Assembly (NCBI RefSeq): GCF_050947335.1
Contig: NW_027473314.1
Coordinates: 806,001-870,000, forward strand
Length of the DNA stretch: 64,000 bases
Source of the DNA: Megachile rotundata
Lineage: Eukaryota > Arthropoda > Insecta > Hymenoptera > Megachilidae
Direction: 5' to 3'
A program made the position numbers and the translations under genes. Numbering within the stretch: the first letter of the stretch is position 1; every line of letters starts with the position of its first letter. This document shows, in pieces, positions 1 through 14,171 of the stretch. Below the pieces are notes generated by a model, which saw only the letters and a program-made list of their open reading frames with translations, was not told the DNA's origin and did not search any database.

Positions 1-590
1 CAATCACAATCATACAATCACAATCATACAATCACAATCATACAATCACAATTATACAATCACAATCATACAATCACAATCATACAATCACAATCATACA
101 ATCGCAATCATACAATCACAATCATACAGAAACAATCATACAACCTTAATTATACAACCACAATCATACGATCACAATCATACAATCACAATCATACAAT
201 CACAATCATACAATCACAATCATACAATCACAATCATACAATCACAATCATACAATCACAATCATACAATCATAATCATACAATCACAATCATACAAGGA
301 CAATCATACAATCACAATCATGCAGTCACAATCATACAATCGCAATCACACAACCACAATCATACAATCACAGTCATACAATCACAATCATACAATCACA
401 AACATTCAATCACAATCATACAATCACAATCATACAATCACAATCATACAATCACAGTCATACAATCACAATCATACAATCACAGTCATACAATCACAAT
501 CATACAGTCACAATCATACAATCACAATCATACAATCACAGTCATACAATCACAATCATACAGTCACAATCATACAATCACAATCATAGA
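1..590 (+). repeat. Array block with modules E and B (first copy)
   Basis: Module E (acaaccttaattat) lies near 140 and module B (acaagg, then the ATG-containing variant at 320) follows. The B module recurs at 1734 (offset 1414, 101 monomers) and 7248 (offset 6928, which is 494 monomers plus two hexamer insertions). A cacaaacattcaatc variant near 390 is absent from the 1734 and 7248 copies but is present near 14712, 22201 and 48721. The block ends at a tagaatc variant near 589. No gene. Confidence 0.85.
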
Positions 591-601
591 ATCACAATCA
601 T

Positions 602-881
602 ACAATCACAATCATACAATCACAATCATACAATCACAATCATACAATCACAATCATACAATCACAATCATACAATCACAATCATACAATCACAATCATA
701 CAATCACAATCATACAATCACAATCATACAATCACAATCATACAATCACAATCATACAATCACAATCATACAATCACAATCATACAATCACAATCATACA
801 ATCACAATCATACAATCACAATCATACAATCACAATCATACAATCACAATCATACAATCACAATCATACAATCACAATCAT
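602..881 (+). repeat. Perfect tract of 20 monomers
   Basis: Twenty consecutive consensus monomers without a substitution, bounded on the left by tagaatc and on the right by a tcgcaattaaag variant. Confidence 0.9.
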
Positions 882-2884
882 ACAATCGCAATTAAAGAAT
901 CACAATCATACGATCACAATCATACAATCACAATCATACAATCACAATCATACAATCGCAATCATACAATCACAATCATACAATCACAATCTCACAATCA
1001 CGATCATACAATAACGATCATCCAATCACAATCATACAATCGCAATCATACAATCACAAACATACAGAAACAATCATACAATCACTATCATACAATCACA
1101 ATCATACAATCACAATCATACAATCACAATCATACAATCACAATCATACAATCACAATCATACCATCACAATCATACAGTCACAATCATGCAATCACAAT
1201 CATACAATCACAATCATACAATCACAATCATACAATCACAATCATACAATCACAATCATACAATCACAGTCATACCTTCACAATCATACAATCACAATCA
1301 TACAATCACAATCATACAATCACAATCATACAATCACAATCTCACAATCACAATCATACAGTCACAATCATACAATCACAGTCATAGAATCACAATCATA
1401 CAATCACAATCATACAATGACAATCATACAATCACAATCAAAGAATCACAATCATACAATCACAATTATACAATCACAATCATACAATCACAATCATACA
1501 ATCACAATCATACAATCGCAATCATACAATCACAATCATACAGAAACAATCATACAACCTTAATTATACAACCACAATCATACGATCACAATCATACAAT
1601 CACAATCATACAATCACAATCATACAATCACAATCATACAATCACAATCATACAATCACAATCATACAATCACAATCATACAATCATAATCATACAATCA
1701 CAATCATACAAGGACAATCATACAATCACAATCATGCAGTCACAATCATACAATCGCAATCACACAACCACAATCATACAATCACAGTCATACAATCACA
1801 ATCATACAATCACAATCATACAATCACAATCATACAATCACAATCATACAATCACAGTCATACAATCACAATCATACAATCACAGTCATACAATCACAAT
1901 CATACAGTCACAATCATACAATCACAATCATACAATCACAGTCATACAATCAAAATCATACAGTCACAATCATACAATCACAATCAAAGAATCACAATCA
2001 TACAATCACAATCATACAATCACAATCATACAATCACAATCATACAATCACAATCATACAATCACAATCATACAATCACAATCATACAATCACAATCATA
2101 CAATCACAATCATACAATCACAATCATACAATCACAATCATACAATCACAATCATACAATCACAATCATACAATCACAATCATACAATCACAATCATACA
2201 ATCACAATCATACAATCACAATCATACAATCACAATCATACAATCACAATCATACAATCGCAATCAAAGAATCACAATCATACGATCACAATCATACAAT
2301 CACAATCATACAATCGCAATCATACAATCGCAATCATACAATCACAATCATACAGAAACAATCATACAACCTTAATTATACAACCACAATCATTCGATCA
2401 CAATCATACAATCACAATCATACAATCACAATCATACAATCACAATCATACAATCACAATCATACAATCACAGTCATACAATCACAATTATACTATCACA
2501 ATCATACAATCACAATCATACAATCACAATCTCACAATCACGATCATACAATAACGATCATCCAATCACAATCATACAATCACAAACATACAGAAACAAT
2601 CATACAATCGCTATCATACAATCACAATCATACAATCACAATCATACAATCACAATCATACAATCACAATCATACAATCACAATCATACAATCACAATCA
2701 TACAATCACAATCATACAATCACAATCGTACAATCACAATCATACAATCACAATCATACAATCACAATCATACAATCACAATCGTACAATCACAATCATA
2801 CAATCACAACCATACAATCGCAATCAAGGAATCACAATCATACGATCACAATCATACAATCACAATCATACAATCACAATCATA
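882..2884 (+). repeat. Higher-order segment R1, left copy
   Basis: The order of variants is tcgcaattaaag (about 886), module C (about 1012), cacaaacatacagaaac with tcactatc (about 1056-1090), taccatc and atgcaatc (1188), cagtcatacctt (about 1268), module C-like ctcacaatc, tagaatc, atgacaatc, caaagaatc, module E (about 1541), module B (1734), a perfect tract of 18 monomers (2002-2253), module E with cattcgatc (about 2390) and module C (about 2552). The same order recurs at about 6380-8440, at offset 5500, then 5514, then 5584, the changes being whole monomers. No gene. Confidence 0.85.
2002..2253 (+). repeat. Perfect tract of 18 monomers
   Basis: Follows a caaagaatc variant and ends at tcgcaatcaaag. 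The matching tract in the right copy (7558-7837) has 20 monomers. Confidence 0.88.
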
Positions 2885-4010
2885 CAATCGCAATCATACA
2901 ATCACAATCATGCAGAAACAATCATACAACCTTAATTATACAACCACAATCATACGATCACAATCATACAATCACAATCATACAATCACAATCATACAAT
3001 CACAATCATACAATCATAATCATACAATCACAATCATACAATCACAATCATGCAGTCACAATCATACAATCGCAATCACACAACCACAATCTTACAATCA
3101 CAATCATACGATCACAATCATACGATCACAATCATACCATCACAATCATACAATCACAATCATACAATCACAATCATACAATCACAAGCATACGATCACA
3201 ATCATACAATCACAATCATACAATCACAATCTCACAATCACAATCATACAGTCACAATCATACAGTCACAATCATAGAATCACAATCACACAATCACAAT
3301 CATACAATCAAAATCATACAATCCTAATCACAATCATACAATCACAATCATACAATCATAATCATACAATCACAATCATACAATCACAATCATAGAATCA
3401 CAATCATACAATCACAATCATACAATCACAATCATACAATCACAATCATACAATCACAATCATAGAATCACAATCATACAATCACAATCATACAATCACA
3501 ATCATACAATCACAATCATACAATCACAATCATACAATCACAATCATACAATCGCAATAAAAGAATCACAATCATACAATCACAATCATACAATCACAAT
3601 CATACAATAGCAATCATACAATCCCAATCAAACAATCACAATCATAGAATCACAATCATACAATCACAATCATACCATCACAATCAAGCAATCACAATCA
3701 TACAATCACAATCATACAATCACAATCATAAAATCAAAATCATACAATCACAATCACACAATCACAATCATACAATCACAATCATACAATCACTATCATA
3801 CAATCACAATCATACAATCACAATCATACAATCACAATCATACAATCACAATCATACAATCACAATCATACAATCACAATCATACAATCACAATCATACA
3901 ATCACAATCACACAATCACAATCATACAATCACAATCATACAATCACAATCATACAATCACAATCATACAATCACAATCATACAATCACAATCATACAAT
4001 CACAATCATA
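2885..4010 (+). repeat. 1.1-kb tandem duplication, first copy (module K)
   Basis: Module K starts with an ATG variant at 2910 and the second ATG variant follows at 3050. Both recur exactly 1126 bp downstream (4036 and 4176). The offset is 80 monomers plus 6 bp because the copy contains one hexamer insertion (3318). The rest holds tagaatc, tcgcaataaaag (about 3553), caagcaatc and aaatcaaaatc variants also found in the 28.1-28.6, 37.1-37.3, 54.8-55.0 and 60.0-60.2 kb regions. No gene. Confidence 0.85.
3318..3337 (+). repeat. Hexamer insertion, type II variant
   Basis: A 20-bp unit instead of 14 bp. The middle hexamer reads CTAATC rather than ACAATC. It follows a caaaatcat monomer, as do the other type II sites. 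Confidence 0.93.
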
Positions 4011-4924
4011 CAATCGCAATCATACAATCACAATCATGCAGAAACAATCATACAACCTTAATTATACAACCACAATCATACGATCACAATCATACAATCA
4101 CAATCATACAATCACAATCATACAATCACAATCATACAATCATAATCATACAATCACAATCATACAATCACAATCATGCAGTCACAATCATACAATCGCA
4201 ATCACACAACCACAATCTTACAATCACAATCATACGATCACAATCATACGATCACAATCATACCATCACAATCATACAATCACAATCATACAATCACAAT
4301 CATACAATCACAAGCATACGATCACAATCATACAATCACAATCATACAATCACAATCTCACAATCACAATCATACAGTCACAATCATACAATCACAATCA
4401 TAGAATCACAATCACACAATCACAATCATACAATCAAAATCATACAATCACAATCACAATCATACAATCACAATCATACAATCATAATCATACAATCACA
4501 ATCATACAATGACAATCATACAATCACAATCATACAATCACAGTCATACAATCGCAATCACACAATCACAATCTTACAATCACAATCATACAATCGCAAT
4601 CATACAATCACAATCATAGAATCACAATCATACAATCACAATCATACAATCACAATCATACAATCACAATCATACAATCACAATCATACAATCACAATCA
4701 TACAATCGCAATAAAAGAATCACAATCATACAATCACAATCATACAATCACAATCATACAATAGCAATCATACAATCACAATCATACAGAAACAATCATA
4801 CAACCTTAATTATACAACCACAATCATACGATCACAATCATACAATCACAATCATACAATCACAATCATACAATCACAATCATACAATCACAATCATACA
4901 ATCACAATCATACAATCACAATCA
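4011..4924 (+). repeat. 1.1-kb tandem duplication, second copy (module K)
   Basis: Module K ATG variants lie at 4036 and 4176, followed by tacgatc pairs, cacaagcatacgatc, ctcacaatc, tagaatc, a type II hexamer insertion, atgacaatc, tcgcaataaaag (about 4717) and module E (about 4790). This arrangement, running on into the 238-bp duplication, is the pattern repeated at 16.2, 23.7, 32.7 and 50.25 kb. No gene. Confidence 0.85.
4444..4463 (+). repeat. Hexamer insertion, type II
   Basis: Three ACAATC hexamers plus AT (20 bp), after a caaaatcat monomer. Confidence 0.94.
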
Positions 4925-5400
4925 TACAAGGACAATCATACAATCACAATCATGCAGTCACAATCATACAATCGCAATCACACAACCACAATCTTACAAT
5001 CACAATCATACGATCACAATCATACCATCACAATCATACAATCACAATCATACAATCACAATCATACAATCACAATCATACAATCACAATCATACAATCA
5101 CAATCATACAATCACAATCATACAATCACAATCATACAATCATAATCATACAATCACAATCATACAAGGACAATCATACAATCACAATCATGCAGTCACA
5201 ATCATACAATCGCAATGACACAACCACAATCTTACAATCACAATCATACAAACACAATCATACAATCACAAGCATACAATCACAATCATACAATCACAAT
5301 CATACAATCACAATCGTACAATCGCAATCAAAGAATCACAATCATACGATCACAATCATACGATCACAATCATACAATCACAATCATACAATCACAATCA
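4925..5400 (+). repeat. 238-bp tandem duplication of module B
   Basis: The acaagg variant at 4928 and the ATG variant at 4952 recur exactly 238 bp (17 monomers) later at 5166 and 5190. The second copy here carries private changes: a G at 5217 (caatgaca) and tacaaacac near 5248. The same 238-bp spacing occurs at 17116/17354, 24618/24856, 33560/33798 and 51126/51364, so the duplication happened once and was then copied as part of larger blocks. Confidence 0.9.
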
Positions 5401-6379
5401 TACAATCACAATCATACAATCGCAATCATACAATCACAATCATACAATCACAATCATACAATCACAATCATACAATGACTATCATACAATCACAATCATA
5501 CAATCACAATCATACAATCACAATCATACAATCACAATCATACAATCACAATCATACAATCACAGTCATACAATCACAATCATACTATCACAATCATACA
5601 ATCACAATCATACAATCACAATCTCACAATCACGATCATACAATAACGATCATCCAATCACAATCATACAATCACAAACATACAGAAACAATCATACAAT
5701 CGCTATCATACAATCACAATCATACAATCACAATCATACAATCACAATCATACAATCACAATCATACAATCACAATCATACAATCACAATCATACAGTCA
5801 CAATCATGCAATCACAATCATACAATCACAATCATACAATCACAATCATACAATCACAATCATACAATCACAGTCATACCTTCACAATCATACAATCAGA
5901 ATCATACAATCACAATCATACAATCACAATCATACAATCACAATCATACAGTCACAATCATGCAATCACAATCATACAATCACAATCATACAATCACAAT
6001 CATACAATCACAATCATACAATCGCAATTAAAGGATCACAATCATACGATCACAATCATACAATCACAATCATACAATCACAATCATACAATCGCAATCA
6101 TACAATCACAATCATACAATCACAATCTCACAATCACGATCATACAATAACGATCATCCAATCACAATCATACAATCGCAATCATACAATCGCAATCATA
6201 CAATCACAATCATACAATCACAATCATACAATCACAATCATACAATCACAATCATACAATCACAATCATACAATCACAATCATACAATCACAATCATACA
6301 ATCACAATCATACAATCGCAATTAAAGGATCACAATCATACAATCACAATCATACAATCACAATCATACAATCACAATC
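5401..6379 (+). repeat. Mixed array segment with module C and atgcaatc variants
   Basis: Holds caatgactatc (about 5475), tactatc, module C (about 5644), tcgctatc, an atgcaatc variant at 5806, cagtcatacctt with cagaatc (about 5878-5900), then two tcgcaattaaagg variants (about 6030 and 6320) and module C (about 6146). The order up to about 5970 matches 25.2-25.7 kb and 34.1-34.65 kb. No gene. Confidence 0.8.
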
Positions 6380-8440
6380 ATACAATCGCAATTAAAGGAT
6401 CACAATCATACGATCACAATCATACAATCACAATCATACAATCACAATCATACAATCGCAATCATACAATCACAATCATACAATCACAATCTCACAATCA
6501 CGATCATACAATAACGATCATCCAATCACAATCATACAATCGCAATCATACAATCGCAATCATACAATCACAAACATACAGAAACAATCATACAATCACT
6601 ATCATACAATCACAATCATACAATCACAATCATACAATCACAATCATACAATCACAATCATACAATCACAATCATACCATCACAATCATACAGTCACAAT
6701 CATGCAATCACAATCATACAATCACAATCATACAATCACAATCATACAATCACAATCATACAATCACAATCATACAATCACAGTCATACCTTCACAATCA
6801 TACAATCACAATCATACAATCACAATCATACAATCACAATCATACAATCACAATCATACAATCACAATCTCACAATCACAATCATACAGTCACAATCATA
6901 CAATCACAATCATAGAATCACAATCATACAATCACAATCATACAATGACAATCATACAATCACAATCAAAGAATCACAATCATACAATCACAATTATACA
7001 ATCACAATCATACAATCACAATCATACAATCACAATCATACAATCGCAATCATACAATCACAATCATACAGAAACAATCATACAACCTTAATTATACAAC
7101 CACAATCATACGATCACAATCATACAATCACAATCATACAATCACAATCATACAATCACAATCATACAATCACAATCATACAATCACAATCATACAATCA
7201 TAATCATACAATCACAATCATACAAGGACAATCATACAATCACAATCATGCAGTCACAATCATACAATCGCAATCACACAACCACAATCATACAATCACA
7301 GTCATACAATCACAATCATACAATCACAATCATACAATCACAATCATACAATCACAATCATACAATCACAATCATACAATCACAGTCATACAATCACAAT
7401 CATACAATCACAGTCATACAATCACAATCATACAGTCACAATCATACAATCACAATCATACAATCACAGTCATACAATCACAATCATACAGTCACAATCA
7501 TACAATCACAATCATAGAATCACAATCATACAATCACAATCATACAATCACAATCGTACAATCACAATCATACAATCACAATCATACAATCACAATCATA
7601 CAATCACAATCATACAATCACAATCATACAATCACAATCATACAATCACAATCATACAATCACAATCATACAATCACAATCATACAATCACAATCATACA
7701 ATCACAATCATACAATCACAATCATACAATCACAATCATACAATCACAATCATACAATCACAATCATACAATCACAATCATACAATCACAATCATACAAT
7801 CACAATCATACAATCACAATCATACAATCACAATCATACAATCGCAATCAAAGAATCACAATCATACGATCACAATCATACAATCACAATCATACAATCG
7901 CAATCATACAATCGCAATCATACAATCACAATCATACAGAAACAATCATACAACCTTAATTATACAACCACAATCATTCGATCACAATCATACAATCACA
8001 ATCATACAATCACAATCATACAATCACAATCATACAATCACAATCATACAATCACAATCATACAATCACAGTCATACAATCACAATCATACTATCACAAT
8101 CATACAATCACAATCATACAATCACAATCTCACAATCACGATCATACAATAACGATCATCCAATCACAATCATACAATCACAAACATACAGAAACAATCA
8201 TACAATCGCTATCATACAATCACAATCATACAATCACAATCATACAATCACAATCATACAATCACAATCATACAATCGCAATCATACAATCACAATCATA
8301 CAATCACAATCATACAATCACAATCATACAATCACAATCATACAATCACAATCGTACAATCACAATCATACAATCACAATCATACAATCGCAATCAAAGA
8401 ATCACAATCATACGATCACAATCATACAATCACAATCATA
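6380..8440 (+). repeat. Higher-order segment R1, right copy
   Basis: Repeats the variant order of the 0.88-2.88 kb segment. The ATG variants at 6702 and 7248 pair with 1188 and 1734 (both offset 5514). Module E with cattcgatc pairs at offset 5584, the extra 70 bp being five monomers, two of them in the perfect tract. Module C lies at about 6511 and 8149. The right end joins the cacgatc block. No gene. Confidence 0.86.
7558..7837 (+). repeat. Perfect tract of 20 monomers
   Basis: Begins after a caatcgtac variant and ends at tcgcaatcaaag. Confidence 0.88.
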
Positions 8441-9350
8441 CAATCACAATCATAAAATCACAATCATACAATAACAATCATACGATCACAATCATACAGT
8501 CAGAATCATACAATCACAATCAAACAGTCAGAATCATACAATCACAATCATACAATCACGATCATACAATCACGATCATACAATCACGATCATACAATCA
8601 CGATCATACAATCACGATCATACAATCACGATCATACAATCACAATCATACAATCATAATCACAAAATCACAATCATACAATCACAATCATACAATCACA
8701 ACCATACAATCACAATCATACAATCACAATCATACAATCACAGTCATACAATCACAATCATACAATCACAGTCATACAATCACAATCATACAATCACAAT
8801 CATAAAATCACAATCATACAATCACAATCATACAATTACAATCATACAATCACAGTCATACAATCACAATCATACAATCACAGTCATACAATCACAATCA
8901 TACAGTCACAATCATACAATCACAATCATACAAGCGCAATCATACAATCACAATCATAGAATCACAATCATACAATCACAATCATACAATCACAATCATA
9001 CAATCACAATCATACAATCACAATCATACAATCACAATCATACAATCACAATCATACAATCACAATCATACAATCACAATCATACAATCACAATCATACA
9101 ATCACAATCATACAATCACAATCATACAATCGCAATCAAAGAATCACAATCATACAATCACAATCATACAATCACATTCATACAATAGCAATCATACAAT
9201 CACAGTCAAACAATCACAATCATAGAATCACAATCATACAATCACAATCATACAATCACAATCATACAATCACAATCATACAATCACAATCATACAATCA
9301 CAATCATACAATCACAATCATACAATCACAATCATACGATCACAATCATA
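8441..9350 (+). repeat. Segment with cataaaatc, ataacaatc and a homogeneous cacgatc run
   Basis: Starts with cataaaatc (8451), ataacaatc, tacgatc, cagtcagaatc and aaacagtcagaatc, then six identical CpG variant monomers (8552-8635), tcataatcacaaaatc, cacaaccat, several cacagtc variants, acaagcgcaatc (about 8931), a long near-perfect stretch, and one S module (about 9184). The start recurs at 44841, offset exactly 36390. No gene. Confidence 0.84.
8552..8635 (+). repeat. Run of six identical acaatcacgatcat monomers
   Basis: Six adjacent monomers share the same A-to-G change at position 9, creating a CpG every 14 bp. Paired runs lie at 44522-44605 and 44942-45025. Confidence 0.94.
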
Positions 9351-11688
9351 GAATCACAATCATACAATCACAATCATACAATGACAATCATACAATCACA
9401 ATCAAAGAATCACAATCATACAATCACAATCATACAATCAGAATCATACAATCACAATCATACTATCACAATCATACAATCACAATCATACAATCACAAT
9501 CTCACAATCACGATCATACAATAACGATCATCCAATCACAATCATACAATCACAATCATACAATCGCAATCATAAAATCACAAACATGCAGAAACAATCA
9601 TACAATCACTATCATACAATCACAATCATACAATCACAATCATACAATCACAATCATACAATCACAATCATACAATCACAATCATACAGTCACAGTCATA
9701 CAATCACAATCATACAATCACAGTCATACAATCACAATCATACAGTCACAATCATACAATCACAATCATACAATCGCAATCATACAATCACAATCATAGA
9801 ATCACAATCATACAATCACAATCATACAATCACAATCATACAATCACAATCATACAATCACAATCATACAATCACAATCATACAATCACAATCATACAAT
9901 CACAATCATACAATCAGAATCATACAATCACAATCATACTATCACAATCATACAATCACAATCATACAATCACAATCTCACAATCACGATCATACAATAA
10001 CGATCATCCAATCACAATCATACAATCACAATCATACAATCGCAATCATACAATCACAAACATGCAGAAACAATCATACAATCACTATCATACAATCACA
10101 ATCATACAATCACAATCATACAATCAGAATCATACAATCACAATCATACAATCACAATCATACAATCACAATCATACAATCACAATCATACAATCACAAT
10201 CATAGAATCACAATCATACAGTCACAGTCATACAATCACAATCATACAATCACAGTCATACAATCACAATCATACAGTCACAATCATACAATCACAATCA
10301 TACAATCGCAATCATACAATCACAATCATAGAATCACAATCATACAATCACAATCATACAATCACAATCATACAATCACAATCATACAGTCACAATCATG
10401 CAATCACAATCATGCAATCACAATCATACAATCACAATCATACAATCACAATCATACAATCACAGTCATACCTTCACAATCATACAATCACAATCATACA
10501 ATCACAATCATACAATCACAATCATACAATCACAATCATACAATCACAATCATACAATCACAGTCATACAATCACAGTCATACAATCACAGTCATACAAT
10601 CACAATCATACAGTCACAATCATAAAATCACAATCATACAATCACAATCACACAATCACAATCAGACAATCACAATCATACAATCACAATCATACAATCA
10701 CAATCATAGGATCACAATCATACAATCACAATCATACAATCACAATCATACAATCACAATCGTAGAATCGCAATCAAAGAATCACAATCATACGATCACA
10801 ATCATACAATCACAATCATACAATCACAATCATACAATCACAATCATACAATCACAATCATACAATCACAATCATTCAATCACAATCATACAATCACAAT
10901 CATACAATCACAATCATACAATCACAATCATACAATCACAATCATACAATCACAATCATACAATCACAATCATACAATCACAATCATACAATCACAATCA
11001 TACAATCACAATCATACAATCACAATCATACAATCACAATCATACAATCACAATCATACAATCACAATCATACAATCACAATCATACAATCACAATCATA
11101 CAATCACAATCATACAATCACAATCATACAATCACAATCATACAATCACAATCATACAATCACAATCATACAATCACAATCATACAATCGCAATTAAAGA
11201 ATCACAATCATACGATCACAATCATACAATCACAATCATACAATCACAATCATACAATCGCAATCATACAATCACAATCATACAATCACAATCTCACAAT
11301 CACGATCATACAATAACGATCATCCAATCACAATCATACAATCGCAATCATACAATCGCAATCATACAATCACAAACATACAGAAACAATCATACAATCA
11401 CTATCATACAATCACAATCATACAATCACAATCATACAATCACAATCATACAATCTCAATCATACAATCACAATCATACCATCACAATCATACAGTCACA
11501 ATCATGCAATCACAATCATACAATCATAATCATACAATCACAATCATACAATCACAATCATACAATCACAGTCATACCTTCACAATCATACAATCACAAT
11601 CATACAATCACAATCATACAATCACAATCATACAATCACAATCTCACAATCACAATCATACAGTCACAATCATACAATCACAATCATA
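9351..11688 (+). repeat. 2.34-kb higher-order unit, copy U1
   Basis: Anchored on the G of a tagaatc variant. Variant order is atgacaatc, caaagaatc, cagaatc, tactatc, module C (about 9522), the ATG variant at 9586 with tcactatc, cagtcacagtc, cagaatc, second module C (about 9998), tandem atgcaatc variants (10398 and 10412), cagtcatacctt, cagacaatc, taggatc, tcgtagaatcgc, cattcaatc, a perfect tract of 21 monomers, tcgcaattaaag, third module C (about 11311), tctcaatc and an atgcaatc at 11504. Length 2338 bp, exactly 167 monomers. The translation of 9586-11316 is identical to that of 11924-13654 in U2. No gene. Confidence 0.92.
10890..11183 (+). repeat. Perfect tract of 21 monomers in U1
   Basis: Starts one monomer after the cattcaatc variant and ends at tcgcaattaaag. 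The number of monomers here differs between units. Confidence 0.9.
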
Positions 11689-14012
11689 GAATCACAATCA
11701 TACAATCACAATCATACAATGACAATCATACAATCACAATCAAAGAATCACAATCATACAATCACAATCATACAATCAGAATCATACAATCACAATCATA
11801 CTATCACAATCATACAATCACAATCATACAATCACAATCTCACAATCACGATCATACAATAACGATCATCCAATCACAATCATACAATCACAATCATACA
11901 ATCGCAATCATAAAATCACAAACATGCAGAAACAATCATACAATCACTATCATACAATCACAATCATACAATCACAATCATACAATCACAATCATACAAT
12001 CACAATCATACAATCACAATCATACAGTCACAGTCATACAATCACAATCATACAATCACAGTCATACAATCACAATCATACAGTCACAATCATACAATCA
12101 CAATCATACAATCGCAATCATACAATCACAATCATAGAATCACAATCATACAATCACAATCATACAATCACAATCATACAATCACAATCATACAATCACA
12201 ATCATACAATCACAATCATACAATCACAATCATACAATCACAATCATACAATCAGAATCATACAATCACAATCATACTATCACAATCATACAATCACAAT
12301 CATACAATCACAATCTCACAATCACGATCATACAATAACGATCATCCAATCACAATCATACAATCACAATCATACAATCGCAATCATACAATCACAAACA
12401 TGCAGAAACAATCATACAATCACTATCATACAATCACAATCATACAATCACAATCATACAATCAGAATCATACAATCACAATCATACAATCACAATCATA
12501 CAATCACAATCATACAATCACAATCATACAATCACAATCATAGAATCACAATCATACAGTCACAGTCATACAATCACAATCATACAATCACAGTCATACA
12601 ATCACAATCATACAGTCACAATCATACAATCACAATCATACAATCGCAATCATACAATCACAATCATAGAATCACAATCATACAATCACAATCATACAAT
12701 CACAATCATACAATCACAATCATACAGTCACAATCATGCAATCACAATCATGCAATCACAATCATACAATCACAATCATACAATCACAATCATACAATCA
12801 CAGTCATACCTTCACAATCATACAATCACAATCATACAATCACAATCATACAATCACAATCATACAATCACAATCATACAATCACAATCATACAATCACA
12901 GTCATACAATCACAGTCATACAATCACAGTCATACAATCACAATCATACAGTCACAATCATAAAATCACAATCATACAATCACAATCACACAATCACAAT
13001 CAGACAATCACAATCATACAATCACAATCATACAATCACAATCATAGGATCACAATCATACAATCACAATCATACAATCACAATCATACAATCACAATCG
13101 TAGAATCGCAATCAAAGAATCACAATCATACGATCACAATCATACAATCACAATCATACAATCACAATCATACAATCACAATCATACAATCACAATCATA
13201 CAATCACAATCATTCAATCACAATCATACAATCACAATCATACAATCACAATCATACAATCACAATCATACAATCACAATCATACAATCACAATCATACA
13301 ATCACAATCATACAATCACAATCATACAATCACAATCATACAATCACAATCATACAATCACAATCATACAATCACAATCATACAATCACAATCATACAAT
13401 CACAATCATACAATCACAATCATACAATCACAATCATACAATCACAATCATACAATCACAATCATACAATCACAATCATACAATCACAATCATACAATCA
13501 CAATCATACAATCACAATCATACAATCGCAATTAAAGAATCACAATCATACGATCACAATCATACAATCACAATCATACAATCACAATCATACAATCGCA
13601 ATCATACAATCACAATCATACAATCACAATCTCACAATCACGATCATACAATAACGATCATCCAATCACAATCATACAATCGCAATCATACAATCGCAAT
13701 CATACAATCACAAACATACAGAAACAATCATACAATCACTATCATACAATCACAATCATACAATCACAATCATACAATCACAATCATACAATCTCAATCA
13801 TACAATCACAATCATACCATCACAATCATACAGTCACAATCATGCAATCACAATCATACAATCATAATCATACAATCACAATCATACAATCACAATCATA
13901 CAATCACAGTCATACCTTCACAATCATACAATCACAATCATACAATCACAATCATACAATCACAATCTCACAATCACAATCATACAGTCACAATCATACA
14001 ATCACAATCATA
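11689..14012 (+). repeat. 2.34-kb higher-order unit, copy U2
   Basis: Directly follows U1. The variants at 9586, 10398, 10412 and 11504 pair with 11924, 12736, 12750 and 13842, all at offset 2338. Length is 2324 bp (166 monomers): one monomer fewer than U1 near 13960, between the cttcac and ctcac variants. The perfect tract again has 21 monomers (13228-13521). Near-identity suggests a recent tandem duplication or homogenisation. No gene. Confidence 0.92.
13228..13521 (+). repeat. Perfect tract of 21 monomers in U2
   Basis: Exact counterpart of 10890-11183 at offset 2338. Confidence 0.9.
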
Positions 14013-14151
14013 GAATCACAATCATACAATCACAATCATACAATGACAATCATACAATCACAATCAAAGAATCACAATCATACAATCACAATCATACAAT
14101 CACAATCATACAATCACAATCATACAATCACAATCATACAATCACAATCAT

Positions 14152-14171
14152 ACAATCACAATCACAATCAC
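14152..14171 (+). repeat. Hexamer insertion, type I
   Basis: Three ACAATC hexamers ending in AC rather than AT, followed shortly by tcgcaatcatgc. Confidence 0.94.

Noticed and set aside
140..153. TATA-like element in module E (aattatacaa)
   Set aside because: AT-rich variant monomer without other core promoter features; copied with the module.
1018..1030. CCAAT box in module C (atcatccaatc)
   Set aside because: A one-base variant of the monomer repeated at every C module, with no promoter, initiator or gene downstream.
3556..3561. AATAAA polyadenylation hexamer in tcgcaataaaag variants (also near 4720, 16887, 17504, 24390, 28156, 50900 and elsewhere)
   Set aside because: It arises from a single substitution in a repeat monomer, has no GU-rich downstream element on a strand that almost lacks G, and terminates no identifiable gene.
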